Below are positions 34,233-43,300 of a stretch of 64,000 nucleotides of DNA, piece by piece. The stretch covers positions 865,681 to 929,680 of the forward strand of contig NZ_JACSQD010000001.1 in the NCBI RefSeq assembly GCF_014836775.1, given 5' to 3'. Both the position numbers and the translations under genes were made by a program. Position 1 is the stretch's first letter; every line of letters begins with the position of its first letter. This DNA is from Arthrobacter gallicola. GTDB lineage: Bacteria > Actinomycetota > Actinomycetes > Actinomycetales > Micrococcaceae. The notes under the pieces are model-generated. The model worked only from the letters and a program-made list of their open reading frames with translations. It was not told the DNA's origin and ran no database searches.

Positions 34233-35063
34233 TTGGATCCACTCATTAGAGTAGCCGTTCTCGGTTCATGCGTAACGCGGGACATCTTCAATCGTACTTT
34301 TAATCCTGGTTATAGAGATCTCTTTGAGTGCGTCGCTCTAGCGAATCAAGTCTCAATGGTATCTCTCATGTCTCCTCCGGTTTCGGTCGACCCAGACGAG
34401 CTAAACGGGTTAGTCCCGCGCGTACATGGTGAACTACTACGCGAGTTTTCCCGCAGCTTCCTGGACGAGTTAACCACGACCAAACCGCATTATTTAATAA
34501 TGGACTTCCGTCCTGACTTGGTCTTTGGTTATTCCGAACTTGATAAAGGTGAGATAGTAACCCATAACACATGGTCGACTACGAAAACTCGTTTCTATGC
34601 AGGGCGGGAACTTGCTTGGTATCGAGCAGATCGTACCCCACGAAAGTTTATGGAAGCCTGGACGGCAGCCGTAGATTCCTTCTTCGCATGGGCGGAGGTT
34701 AACATCCCAGACACAAAGATAATCATCCACAGGGCTCGTAACGTTGCAACATGGATTGCAAAAGATGGGGAGACCAAACAATTTCGGCCGTGGTCAGTCA
34801 GCATGAACCGGCACTGGGATGTAATGGACGAATATGCCATGAGCAAGGACGGCGTTGAGTCCATAGATGTTCTCATACCGCAACAACAATCCTTCGAGGC
34901 ACACCCCTGGGGCCCCTCAGCTCTTCACTATACTTTCGATTATCACCAGAGATTCCTTTCGAGGCTTTCCAGGATGGCATTACTCGACGTCATTCAGGAG
35001 ACAAGAAGTGGAGGAGCCCCGAGGAGCACTGCGAAGCATCGCCGAGATGGTGGCACTCAATGA
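34233..35063 (+). CDS. DUF6270-like SGNH-fold protein
   Basis: 276 residues. The N-terminus VAVLGSCVTRDIFNR resembles the DUF6270 signature, an SGNH-hydrolase-like start with Cys beside the expected block-I residue. Later, LIMDFRPDL and a final HYTFDYHQRFL give candidate acidic and His positions. Such genes often sit in surface polysaccharide clusters, where an acyl-transfer or esterase role on the polymer is possible but unproven. TTG start with AGAGG upstream. Low G+C like its neighbour. Confidence 0.65.
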   Translation: MDPLIRVAVLGSCVTRDIFNRTFNPGYRDLFECVALANQVSMVSLMSPPVSVDPDELNGLVPRVHGELLREFSRSFLDELTTTKPHYLIMDFRPDLVFGYSELDKGEIVTHNTWSTTKTRFYAGRELAWYRADRTPRKFMEAWTAAVDSFFAWAEVNIPDTKIIIHRARNVATWIAKDGETKQFRPWSVSMNRHWDVMDEYAMSKDGVESIDVLIPQQQSFEAHPWGPSALHYTFDYHQRFLSRLSRMALLDVIQETRSGGAPRSTAKHRRDGGTQ

Positions 35064-35572
35064 ACGGCTATGCACGCGCACTGCGCTCGTGGGAACGACG
35101 CCGCCAAACCTCAATGACGATCTGATTCGCCCGCGTCACCATATGCCAGTAATCCACGGTGGTGGAGGTCTTGGGCAGTACCTACCGCACGGATTAATCA
35201 AATCCGCGCGGTCAGGTTCATTGCCACCGATTCCACCCTGGCATGCACTCGCCGGAAGCATGCTCGTGCACGCGCAGCTCGCGGGCCAAGGCACCCGTTC
35301 AAGCCACCGCCCAACTGCGGTGTCCTCATGAGAGATTCCCGGTCGTCCAGTTAACTCCAGAGGCAGAAGCGACCCGCGACGCGGCCTAAAGCTCCGTGAA
35401 CAGGTGAGTGAGGATGCCAGCCACCAGCCTGTTGGTCGACCGGAAACGCAACCGAGTCCTCTCTGTAACCAGCACAAAGGTCGTGGACGCTGCAATTCTA
35501 GACATGCTAGATGCCGCCCGCCTCCGGAGACTCAAACTTCGAGTGTTTCCCATCGCATTCAGGGTCCCGGGC
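35064..35572. other. Gap holding only a decayed transposase
   Basis: About 510 bases between the DUF6270 gene and the TPR fusion stop. Short open frames on both strands are broken. The only protein-like signal is the minus-strand transposase remnant listed separately. Confidence 0.6.
35069..35470 (-). pseudogene. Remnant of an ISL3-family transposase
   Basis: On the minus strand, fragments in different frames line up with the pattern of an ISL3 transposase. The piece near 35200-35225 reads RVESVAMNLTARI, then after a stop and a frame change VLPKTSTTVDYWHMVTRANQ and EVWRRRS (35185-35069), which fits the family's VAMD...RAxLP...VDHFH...AN...RRR block including the second DDE aspartate. A further piece near 35386-35470 (RSTNRLVAGILTHLFTEL) resembles the N-terminal helix region. 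Several stops and frameshifts and missing central parts show it is dead. No terminal inverted repeats were identified. Confidence 0.5.
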
Positions 35573-38500
35573 TTAGGGAGTTGTTCCCGCAGCGCCGAGG
35601 AATGCCTCGAGAGCCTCCTTTGCATACCTCTCAACGTCGAAATCTGGTACGTGCTGTCTGTCGCTTTGAAGAACCTTCTTAATCCCGTCCGCCAGACCGT
35701 CTACGGAGTTCTGACAAAGACATTCCAGGTTGTCGGAGAGGACCTGCCGTGACCCTGGGATATCTGTCGCCAAAATTTCCTTGCCCAGAATCATCGCCTC
35801 CAGTAGCACCATCGGTTGACCTTCATGGTTTGAGGGCAATACGAAACAGTCAGATGCGCTCAGGGCCGGGAACGGATTCTCTCGCAGCCCCGCGAAATAG
35901 ACTGCGCGATCAAGATTGAGTTCCGCCCTCAGTTCTTCTAGATCGGCGCGCAGAGGGCCTTCACCGAGAACCAGGAGCCTGGCTTGATGCCCTTCCTTGA
36001 TAACGCGCGCCAAGGCATGCAATAGCTTCGCTTGGTCCTTCTCTTTTGAAAGCCTTCCCATCGTAACGAACGTGGGCGTATCGTATTCGAACCACTCCAC
36101 GAGGTCCTCGTCCAGGGGCTCAGCCGCGCGTGCAAGAGTTCCCTGAATATCAATCTGGTTAATAACCGGCAAAAACTTGTCAACCTCGACATTGACAATG
36201 CGGGTCAGCGCTGCCTGATTCAGTTCAGATAATGCGGGCGAAACAGACGCTAGCGCATCGAACTCGTCATATAGTTCAAACACTCCACGAAGATACGGAA
36301 AGCGAATCTGCCATTCTGCCTCCATCTCGTTATGGAGATAGATAACTTTCTTTGTTGCAGCCGGGGCTGCTGCCAGGACCGACGTCCAGTACCGAGAATA
36401 ACCTTCAAACTCCACAACTACATCAAAATGACTGTCACCGAATAAACGCTTATATTCCTTCGCGAAGGACTCTACATAATGACGGCGATGCTCTTCTGAG
36501 GCAAAGACGTTCCAGCGATTGAAACAATCTATTAGCCACTTCTCTTCAATGTTTGCGACCTGGCGCCCGCCGTCGGCGACCAATCTAACGTAGTTCGGTA
36601 AAGCAGCGATTCGTGAAAGGCCAGCTTTCGTGTGGTCCACACCTTCAACCGGGACCACAACCGTCACGTCGTTTTCCGCGGGATCCAAGGAGTTGAGGAG
36701 GTTGATCAGTGAAGACGTTATGCCGTTAGGGAGCATGCTGTGATGAAATAGAAACCGGCGTTTATTCGGTATTTTTGACGTAATGAGACATTCGGTCTCA
36801 TCTTCCAAGAAGAACTTTTTGGTCCGCGCGGATGCTCGACCATCTTCATGCCCGCAGTACTCTTCTATCAAGCTGTTTGAAGGTACAGTCTCAGGGCCGT
36901 CGCCGGCTAGAGAACGCCGCACCGCTTCAACGAGCGCTGTCTGAGATCGTGCCTCGTAAATACCAATATCGCTCGGACTAAAATAGAGTCCACGCTCCGC
37001 TTTATAGGCGTCCAAATCGTAAGTGTAGCAAATTACCGGCTTTTGGGTAGGAAGAAAGTCGAAGACTATGCTCGAGTAGTCAGTTATGAGAATGTCTACT
37101 ACAGAAAGCAGCTCATTAGTATTTATCTCTTCATTTACCACATGAACCGGGAGAGAGTCCGGGATAAACGACGCGGATAAGTGATGCCCTTGGAAAAGTA
37201 CAGCGCAATCAAGACCGGCAAGGGCCTGTAAATCACTGACAAGACGTTCAGAATCAAAGTGCTGCTCGCTGGAGCTGCCCCGCCACGTCGGAGCGTACAG
37301 CACTACTTTTTTACTTCTATCGACGAGGCCCAGCGCTTCCCTCAGATCCTCCACCCGATTAGGCGAAGCGTTCAGTGTAAAGTCGATCCTCGGATAGCCC
37401 GTGATTGCAACCTTGGCGGTTCCCAAACCTTCCACGTCATAGCGCTCAAGCAACACGCGCCTTGTATGCTCGTTGGGGGTAATGATGTGGGTGGCATGAA
37501 GGAAGTTCCGTGTCACGTTCCGGTGCTCCACAACTCCGGTCTGTATATCCTTCCCGAGAGTCTTCATTGGCGTACCATGCCAGGTGTTCAAATATCTCTG
37601 GCCCTGACGCCGGCTAAACATCGCTTGGAACGTCACGTTGTTGACGAGGTACTTGGCCGTAGCAAGAAATCTTAGATATAGATGGCTTCCGCGCTGCACG
37701 AAAAGAATATTCTCACGGTGCCTCATCCATTTTGGAATGGCAGTGTCTGGGGTTGTCACCCACACATGTAAGAAGTGTGCGTAATCCTGGTCGTTGTATA
37801 TTTCCCTAAATAGCGCGTAGGGATTACAGGTAATTTGCTTGCCGAAGAAGCTTTCATAGAGAATAACATTCTTCCGTATAGGGAGATGCTGAGACATCTC
37901 TGAATACTGGAAGTTTCTTTGAAGTCCAGCATCCTTTTTATACTTTTCATTATCAATGCCTCGGGGTGAGACAGAAATCCTGGTCATCCGATAGGCCTTT
38001 GCAGCGGCCTCGGGCTGGTTCAAAGCCTGATAAGCCTTAGCTATCCGGAAGTAGATCGATGCGTCAAAGCTTTGCTTTCTATCTGCCGCAGCATTCAAGC
38101 ATGCCAATGCATCTGCCCAGAGTTCTCTATTTTCAAACTCCGCAGCAATCTTCTGGATTTGATCTGCATCCCGGGAGCGCAGTGCTGCGGATCTCGCGCG
38201 TTGCAAAATCTGCATCTCGTAAGCAGTGTCCTGACTAAACGTGGTGAGAGCTGGTTCGTTTTCTGCATTTGCTACGGCGGGCACATAATCCAGAGAGGTT
38301 GAGTAGGCAGCTAAGGCACCCTCGAAGTCTCCTTGGGCTTCCTTTACGACTCCGAGTCGATAGGCCCAGTATCTTGCTGGTTCATTGTTAACTGCCGAGC
38401 AGTCCAGACCATACGCATAGCTTTTCTCGGCCGCGGGAAAATCGCCGAGTCGTTCCTTGACGAATCCTAGACGGAAGTGGTTCCGCCAGAGAGCGGGCTG

Positions 38501-39367
38501 TGAAGAAATTGCTTCCTCATAATGAGCAACCGCGGCATTCCACCGATAGCAGCGTTCATTTGCCCGTCCGGCTCGGAAGTGCAGCTCTCCATTCCAAGGG
38601 GAGTCCTCGCAATCGATGGCGTAACGATCCGCTGCCTCAGGCCACATTCCACGCTGCTCATAAAATACTCCGATACCCAGGCTTTTGCTCTGGAGCTTTT
38701 GATCAGCTTTCTTTGCGCGCTTGAAGGCGCTTGCCGCCTTGTCTTGAGATCCTGCTCTTAGCCAACAGTGTCCTTCTCGGAATAGGTTTACGGCTGTGCC
38801 TGGACGAAGCTCGTTAGCACGTTGGAATGCCTCCGCGGCTTCGCCGTACCTGTTCATTGCTTCGAGCGCATCAGCCAGCCTGAGAAACCAATCGGGTGAG
38901 CTCTCGAAGCTGGGTTTAGCTGACTGGAGCAGTTCCAGCTCCTGCCATCTTTGCCCCTTCTGTCGCAGCGACTTGGCACGCTCGTCGTGCAACTGAGCCT
39001 TCGTAAAGATCAAGGCTTGTTCGCATCGATGCATCTTGTCAGCCCACGCCTTGTTATCAGGAGCTAGGGCATTTGCTTTTCGGTAATGAGCAAGCGCTGC
39101 ATCTTTATCGTGCAGTCTCTCCCAGACTGTTGCCAGCCTGTAATGCCAAGGAGCCTGGCCCGGCTTTAGCGCGATGGCTTCCTCGAGAAACTCCCGAGAC
39201 TGATCAAGTTCACCCTGGTGGAACGCCAAATTTGCAAGGCGGAACAAAGCGTCCGCCTGCTTGTTTCCGGCACCTTCTGCGGAACGCCCGTAAAGGCTGG
39301 CTGCCCAGGCTTTACGCCCGGCCTTTTCGGAGAGTCGTGCAGCAGTGAACATTGCTTTGGAGTTCAT
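35573..39367 (-). CDS. Triple fusion: TPR, CDP-glycerol glycerophosphotransferase and GT4 glycosyltransferase
   Basis: About 1264 residues in three blocks. Residues 1-470 are TPR-like helical pairs (repeats such as ALAHYRKANALAPDN and AAEAFQRANELRPG). Residues about 490-830 form a TagF-like GT-B domain: NTWHGTPMKTLG (about 597), GYPRIDF, YAPTWRG, QGHH and ITDYSSIVFDF (about 763). Residues about 870-1264 are a GT4 domain with MGRLSKEKDQ (about 1107) and SNHEGQPMVLLEAM (about 1183). It could add glycerol-phosphate and a sugar to one acceptor. G+C is low (29 of 60 at 38041). The ATG at 39367 has no good ribosome site; a TTG at 39403 is the alternative. Confidence 0.85.
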   Translation of the reverse strand: MNSKAMFTAARLSEKAGRKAWAASLYGRSAEGAGNKQADALFRLANLAFHQGELDQSREFLEEAIALKPGQAPWHYRLATVWERLHDKDAALAHYRKANALAPDNKAWADKMHRCEQALIFTKAQLHDERAKSLRQKGQRWQELELLQSAKPSFESSPDWFLRLADALEAMNRYGEAAEAFQRANELRPGTAVNLFREGHCWLRAGSQDKAASAFKRAKKADQKLQSKSLGIGVFYEQRGMWPEAADRYAIDCEDSPWNGELHFRAGRANERCYRWNAAVAHYEEAISSQPALWRNHFRLGFVKERLGDFPAAEKSYAYGLDCSAVNNEPARYWAYRLGVVKEAQGDFEGALAAYSTSLDYVPAVANAENEPALTTFSQDTAYEMQILQRARSAALRSRDADQIQKIAAEFENRELWADALACLNAAADRKQSFDASIYFRIAKAYQALNQPEAAAKAYRMTRISVSPRGIDNEKYKKDAGLQRNFQYSEMSQHLPIRKNVILYESFFGKQITCNPYALFREIYNDQDYAHFLHVWVTTPDTAIPKWMRHRENILFVQRGSHLYLRFLATAKYLVNNVTFQAMFSRRQGQRYLNTWHGTPMKTLGKDIQTGVVEHRNVTRNFLHATHIITPNEHTRRVLLERYDVEGLGTAKVAITGYPRIDFTLNASPNRVEDLREALGLVDRSKKVVLYAPTWRGSSSEQHFDSERLVSDLQALAGLDCAVLFQGHHLSASFIPDSLPVHVVNEEINTNELLSVVDILITDYSSIVFDFLPTQKPVICYTYDLDAYKAERGLYFSPSDIGIYEARSQTALVEAVRRSLAGDGPETVPSNSLIEEYCGHEDGRASARTKKFFLEDETECLITSKIPNKRRFLFHHSMLPNGITSSLINLLNSLDPAENDVTVVVPVEGVDHTKAGLSRIAALPNYVRLVADGGRQVANIEEKWLIDCFNRWNVFASEEHRRHYVESFAKEYKRLFGDSHFDVVVEFEGYSRYWTSVLAAAPAATKKVIYLHNEMEAEWQIRFPYLRGVFELYDEFDALASVSPALSELNQAALTRIVNVEVDKFLPVINQIDIQGTLARAAEPLDEDLVEWFEYDTPTFVTMGRLSKEKDQAKLLHALARVIKEGHQARLLVLGEGPLRADLEELRAELNLDRAVYFAGLRENPFPALSASDCFVLPSNHEGQPMVLLEAMILGKEILATDIPGSRQVLSDNLECLCQNSVDGLADGIKKVLQSDRQHVPDFDVERYAKEALEAFLGAAGTTP

Positions 39368-39428
39368 AGGGTGTTTAACCGGCCTTGGCCGAGTTCCTTT
39401 CAACGCTAAGTCGGATCTTGTGGGGCTT

Positions 39429-40127
39429 TTAGCGGTCTAGGCAGTGGTTAGCCCGTACCAGATCCTCTGCAAAGTCCACTTCCACGGCATAGTAGGCGCT
39501 AATATCTACGGGCACGTAGGCAACTCCATCCAGCTGAATGGTCTTCTCGATGCCTCCTTCGAAATATTCCTGGTCGTGAACCTCCGCCAGGCGTTCAATC
39601 AGGTGCTTTTTGTCGCCCGACGCGATGTAGTTGATTCCAATGGCCTCACCCAACGCGTTTTGGGTGGCCTTGGAGAGACCAAGGATGTGTCCGTCGCTGT
39701 CCACCGTGTACTTCACTTCTTCATCGGAGGTGGAGGAAGTGTCCACGGCAACGAACGATTTGTCGGCCGCCATCATCGGGGTGAGCTCGCTGAACATAGC
39801 CGGGTCAAAAACGACGTCACCGTTCATCCACAGCACACCGCCGTCGAAAGAGTTTTTCAGGGCCTTGAGCAGGCTCTTTGACGTATTCGTCTGGTCGAAA
39901 GCCTCGTTGTAGACGAAGGAAGCCTCCGGCATGTGCTCCATGATCTGTTCGAGCTTGTAGCCCACCACGATGGTGAGGTGCAGCTCGTCGCCAAAGGCGG
40001 CCCGCAGGTTCTCGACCTGCTGCTGCATGATCGTCCTGCCGTCGTCCAGTTGCGTCATCGACTTCGGATGCGGCCGCGCGAGCCTGGTACCCATGCCAGC
40101 AGCGAGAATTACGGCTTGTACAGTCAT
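39429..40127 (-). CDS. Sugar/alcohol-phosphate nucleotidyltransferase (LicC-like)
   Basis: 232 residues. The NTP-transferase signature LAAGMGTRLARPHPKSM (about 8-24) and the WMNGDVVFD metal site are present. The short length, the pattern of a single GT-A-like domain and absence of a hexapeptide C-terminus fit the phosphocholine/CTP group (LicC) better than glucose-1-phosphate uridylyltransferases. In this locus it may make a CDP- or UDP-activated unit for the polymer; whether that is CDP-glycerol is not decidable, as the TagD motif set is not seen. It lies just upstream of the TPR fusion on the same strand. Confidence 0.78.
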   Translation of the reverse strand: MTVQAVILAAGMGTRLARPHPKSMTQLDDGRTIMQQQVENLRAAFGDELHLTIVVGYKLEQIMEHMPEASFVYNEAFDQTNTSKSLLKALKNSFDGGVLWMNGDVVFDPAMFSELTPMMAADKSFVAVDTSSTSDEEVKYTVDSDGHILGLSKATQNALGEAIGINYIASGDKKHLIERLAEVHDQEYFEGGIEKTIQLDGVAYVPVDISAYYAVEVDFAEDLVRANHCLDR

Positions 40128-40241
40128 TTTGTTCCTATCGGTCCTTAAATCTGTCTTCCGAAAGGGACATCGCAGAGCAGCTTAAACCACAGTCTCGATG
40201 CAACGCCGGATAAACGGCGGTAGTTCCCCCGGGGAATACCT

Positions 40242-40268
40242 TACCCATGAACACGCAGTTCATGGGTA
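40242..40268. terminator. Stem-loop between glycopolymer operons
   Basis: A perfect 11-base inverted repeat (40242-40252 and 40258-40268) with a 5-base loop, 40 bases past the stop of the 1161-residue gene. TATTTGCTT follows on the plus strand; the minus strand has no T-run. It probably ends or insulates the upstream operon. Confidence 0.55.
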
Positions 40269-40307
40269 TTTGCTTGACTCATTACCATCGCTATGGTTCA
40301 CACCACA

Positions 40308-43300
40308 TCAGGTATGACCTGGGATCAAAATCGACTGCAGAAGTCTTGCTGCAGCTCCGCCGTCGTCATCGGGAGCGTAAGTCTGCGTGAAGCGACTGTA
40401 CTTCGCCTGCCAGTCAGCTGGTGAATAGTCGCCGAGCCTAGCGCAAAGCTCTTTCTGGTCCCGCACCAAAGGACCCGGCGCCTGCGCTTCGAAATCAAAA
40501 TAGAACCCGCGGACGCTGTCTCTGTAGTCCTCCAGGTCCGGAACCAGGAAGAACATAGGCTTCCCGGTAACGGCGAAGTCAAACATGATGGAGGAATAGT
40601 CCGTAACCAATATGTCGGCCGCCAGACAGAGATCCGAGATTTGCGGATAATCTGTCACGTCGATCAGGCCGTTGAGCGTTGTTCCCGAACGCTGTTCTGC
40701 GACGTTGTGGTGGCCGCGGAACAGGACCGAGTAGTTGTTGCCGAGGGCGGCTCTAACCTCCGCTAAATCAAGGTGATTTACAGCCATGAGTTTGCCGCCG
40801 CTGGTCAGTGCGTTATCCCGCCAGGTCGGCGCGTAAAGCAGCACGGTGTCCTCCGGCGGGATACCCAGGAGCGCACGGACCCGTTGACGCTCAGCGGAGG
40901 CCCGGGGACTTTTAAGCGCATCGTTTCGGGGATATCCCAGAACGGCAACCGGGCCGTCGTAGCGGAAGGCGGACGCGAGAACCTGGGCTGCATAAGGGCT
41001 TTGCGCCAGGAGGACGTCCCAGTCCCGGGGCTCCCGTTCCAGCGTGCGTAGATAGGACGGAGTCAGCCGCTCCCGGGGTGTGTCAAAACCGATCCGCTTC
41101 AACGGCGTTCCGTGCCAGGTCTGAATGTAAATCTGGCCGGGGCGCTTTCGAAAAAAGACCGGGAAATCATTGTTATTAACCAGGTACTTGGCTGTACCCA
41201 GGACCCGAAACCACTCTGCCGAGTACCTCTGCAGCGGAAGACACCCGGCGGGCACGGGAAAGGAAGCGTTGGCAACGCTCCAGTACTTCCGCATCCGGGG
41301 CCGCTGAACACCCAGTTCGTTGCTCAGAGCCCACCCGCTGTCCGTGGCAGCCTTTCCGCCAAACGTCTCAAAGAGGACCAGATCCTCAGCAATCGGTTCC
41401 GTGACGGTCCGATAGCCGTCGATCAGCCGTTGTTGGTTATGAGCTCCTCGTTCCGCAGTCCCCAGCGGTGGCAGCAGCCGAAGCTGGAACTGCTGACCGG
41501 GGCTAAAGGCCGGGGTTACCGCCCGGAGGCGGTCCTGTGTGCTGCCCAAACCGGCTCCGGCCAATGAGGATGAGACCCCCACGGCGTGGGTCTCGTTGCC
41601 AACCAGCTCAACCAGCCGATACCGACCGTATGGTGGGAACGCGCTCCCAGCTCCCCATCTGTCATGCAGCAGGCGGAAGGACGCTTCAAGAACCACACTG
41701 TCCGGGCTGACTTTGACGCTGTCGGCAGTGATCGTCGTCTGCGGACCTACCAGTGCCAGGGAAACACCGTCCTGAGCATGGGTTCCGGCCCTAATCAGCG
41801 TAAGGACCAGGTTCTCCGCAGTGAGAGCCCAGTCCGAAACCGCCAGGCGCGGCTGCCCAGTGGTCAGCGTGATGAATCCGAATCCCGTGGACCCTGTCCG
41901 GACCGGAGCGTCCGGCGCCGCATTCGTTTCATCGCTGGCCACGCTGAGTCCTACGTGGTGCAGCGAGGAGCTGTTTCCGGCACGGAGCTGGAAGGTAATT
42001 TCGTCCCCGTTGCTCCCAGACGGGACGAGGCCGGCAAGCTCGGTGGTGAACACAGCAGGATTCCCGGGGTGTGCGCGGAAGGAAACAGGAGACTGTCCAG
42101 CCGTCTCAGCGACGACGGCATGGGGAACCTCTCCCTGAAAGGTCAGCGAAATGATACCGGATTCCAGCTCCGCCGGTTCCGCGGTGTAGCGGTAGGAAAC
42201 CATGCTGAACCTCAGGCCGTGTACCCGGTCAAACTGGGACACCAGCCTGCGGCGTCCAACAGCCGGACCGACCGGCAAACGGCCGGGAACGCAGTCCTCG
42301 TCCCGCACCATAAGGCGCTCAACAACGGTTACTCCCCGAGTTGAGAGTTCCAGCTCCACATACCAGGGGCGCCCGCCACCACCGTCGGCAGCAAGCGTGT
42401 GGAGGACGTTTTCCGCATCGATCTCTGCACTAAATCCGGCTTCTGCGTAGTCGTTCCAACGGTCGCCGGTCGTTTCGTTGATCGAGTCGTCCTGCAGGCG
42501 CTGAACGGGGAGCGGAATCCGGCGGCCGGACGAGGGGTCCGAGAGGAACACCCGGAAGCCGGTCTGCTCAGGTGCAATCCCCCTAAGATAGGCGAATCCC
42601 GTGAAGCGCAGCGTGGTTCCCAGCCATACGAACCCGCGCAGACGGCTCTGCAGGCCTAAATCCACCGGTTGGATTGCGAGAAGCTCCGTGGGAACGCGGA
42701 AGTTCAGGAGCGGCAGGTACACGGGTTGTCCGTGGAACGCTCCGTCAGGGTCCTCGCTCACGCGGTACCCGCGGCCCTTGTCTTGGATCTCGGCTAGAAC
42801 CGTTCTGAAATCATTGAGCTGGCCGTCTGCCGCCAGTGCAACCAGGATCCGGTCGTGAAGTGGAAAGGAGTCCAGTGCTCCCGGAGTGGCCGCGAGTAGT
42901 CGGGCCGCGTCCTGCATGGCTGTCCAGAAGTCCGGACCGTGACGCGGGACCTCCCGGGCGAAGCCCGCCCAGCGGGCACCAAAGGAGGCCGCGAACCAGG
43001 AGGCGACGGCTTCCTCGGGCGCACCAGAGGGGATAGCTCCGGTCAGCCTTCGGGCGCGGGACAACAACTCAGCCAGTTCCTCCTGGACACTCCCCCACGT
43101 GTCCTGCGGAGCAGAGGCTCCCGTGGCGGTGATGACGTAGTCAAAGCTCTCAGCCCCCAGGAAGCCCCGGGCCACGATCTCCTCCACGGTGGTCTCCGCC
43201 GGCAGCCCGCCGAGGATTTCCGCGAGGAACCGGCGACGGTACAGCTTGGTCCAGATCACGCCATCGGCCAATGCAGCGGGAAAGGCAGCCAGCGTCCGCC

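Noticed and set aside
35408..35752. Plus-strand frame of 114 codons in the gap after DUF6270
   Set aside because: It overlaps the C-terminus of the TPR fusion in antisense and shows no family pattern; the minus-strand transposase remnant explains the region better.
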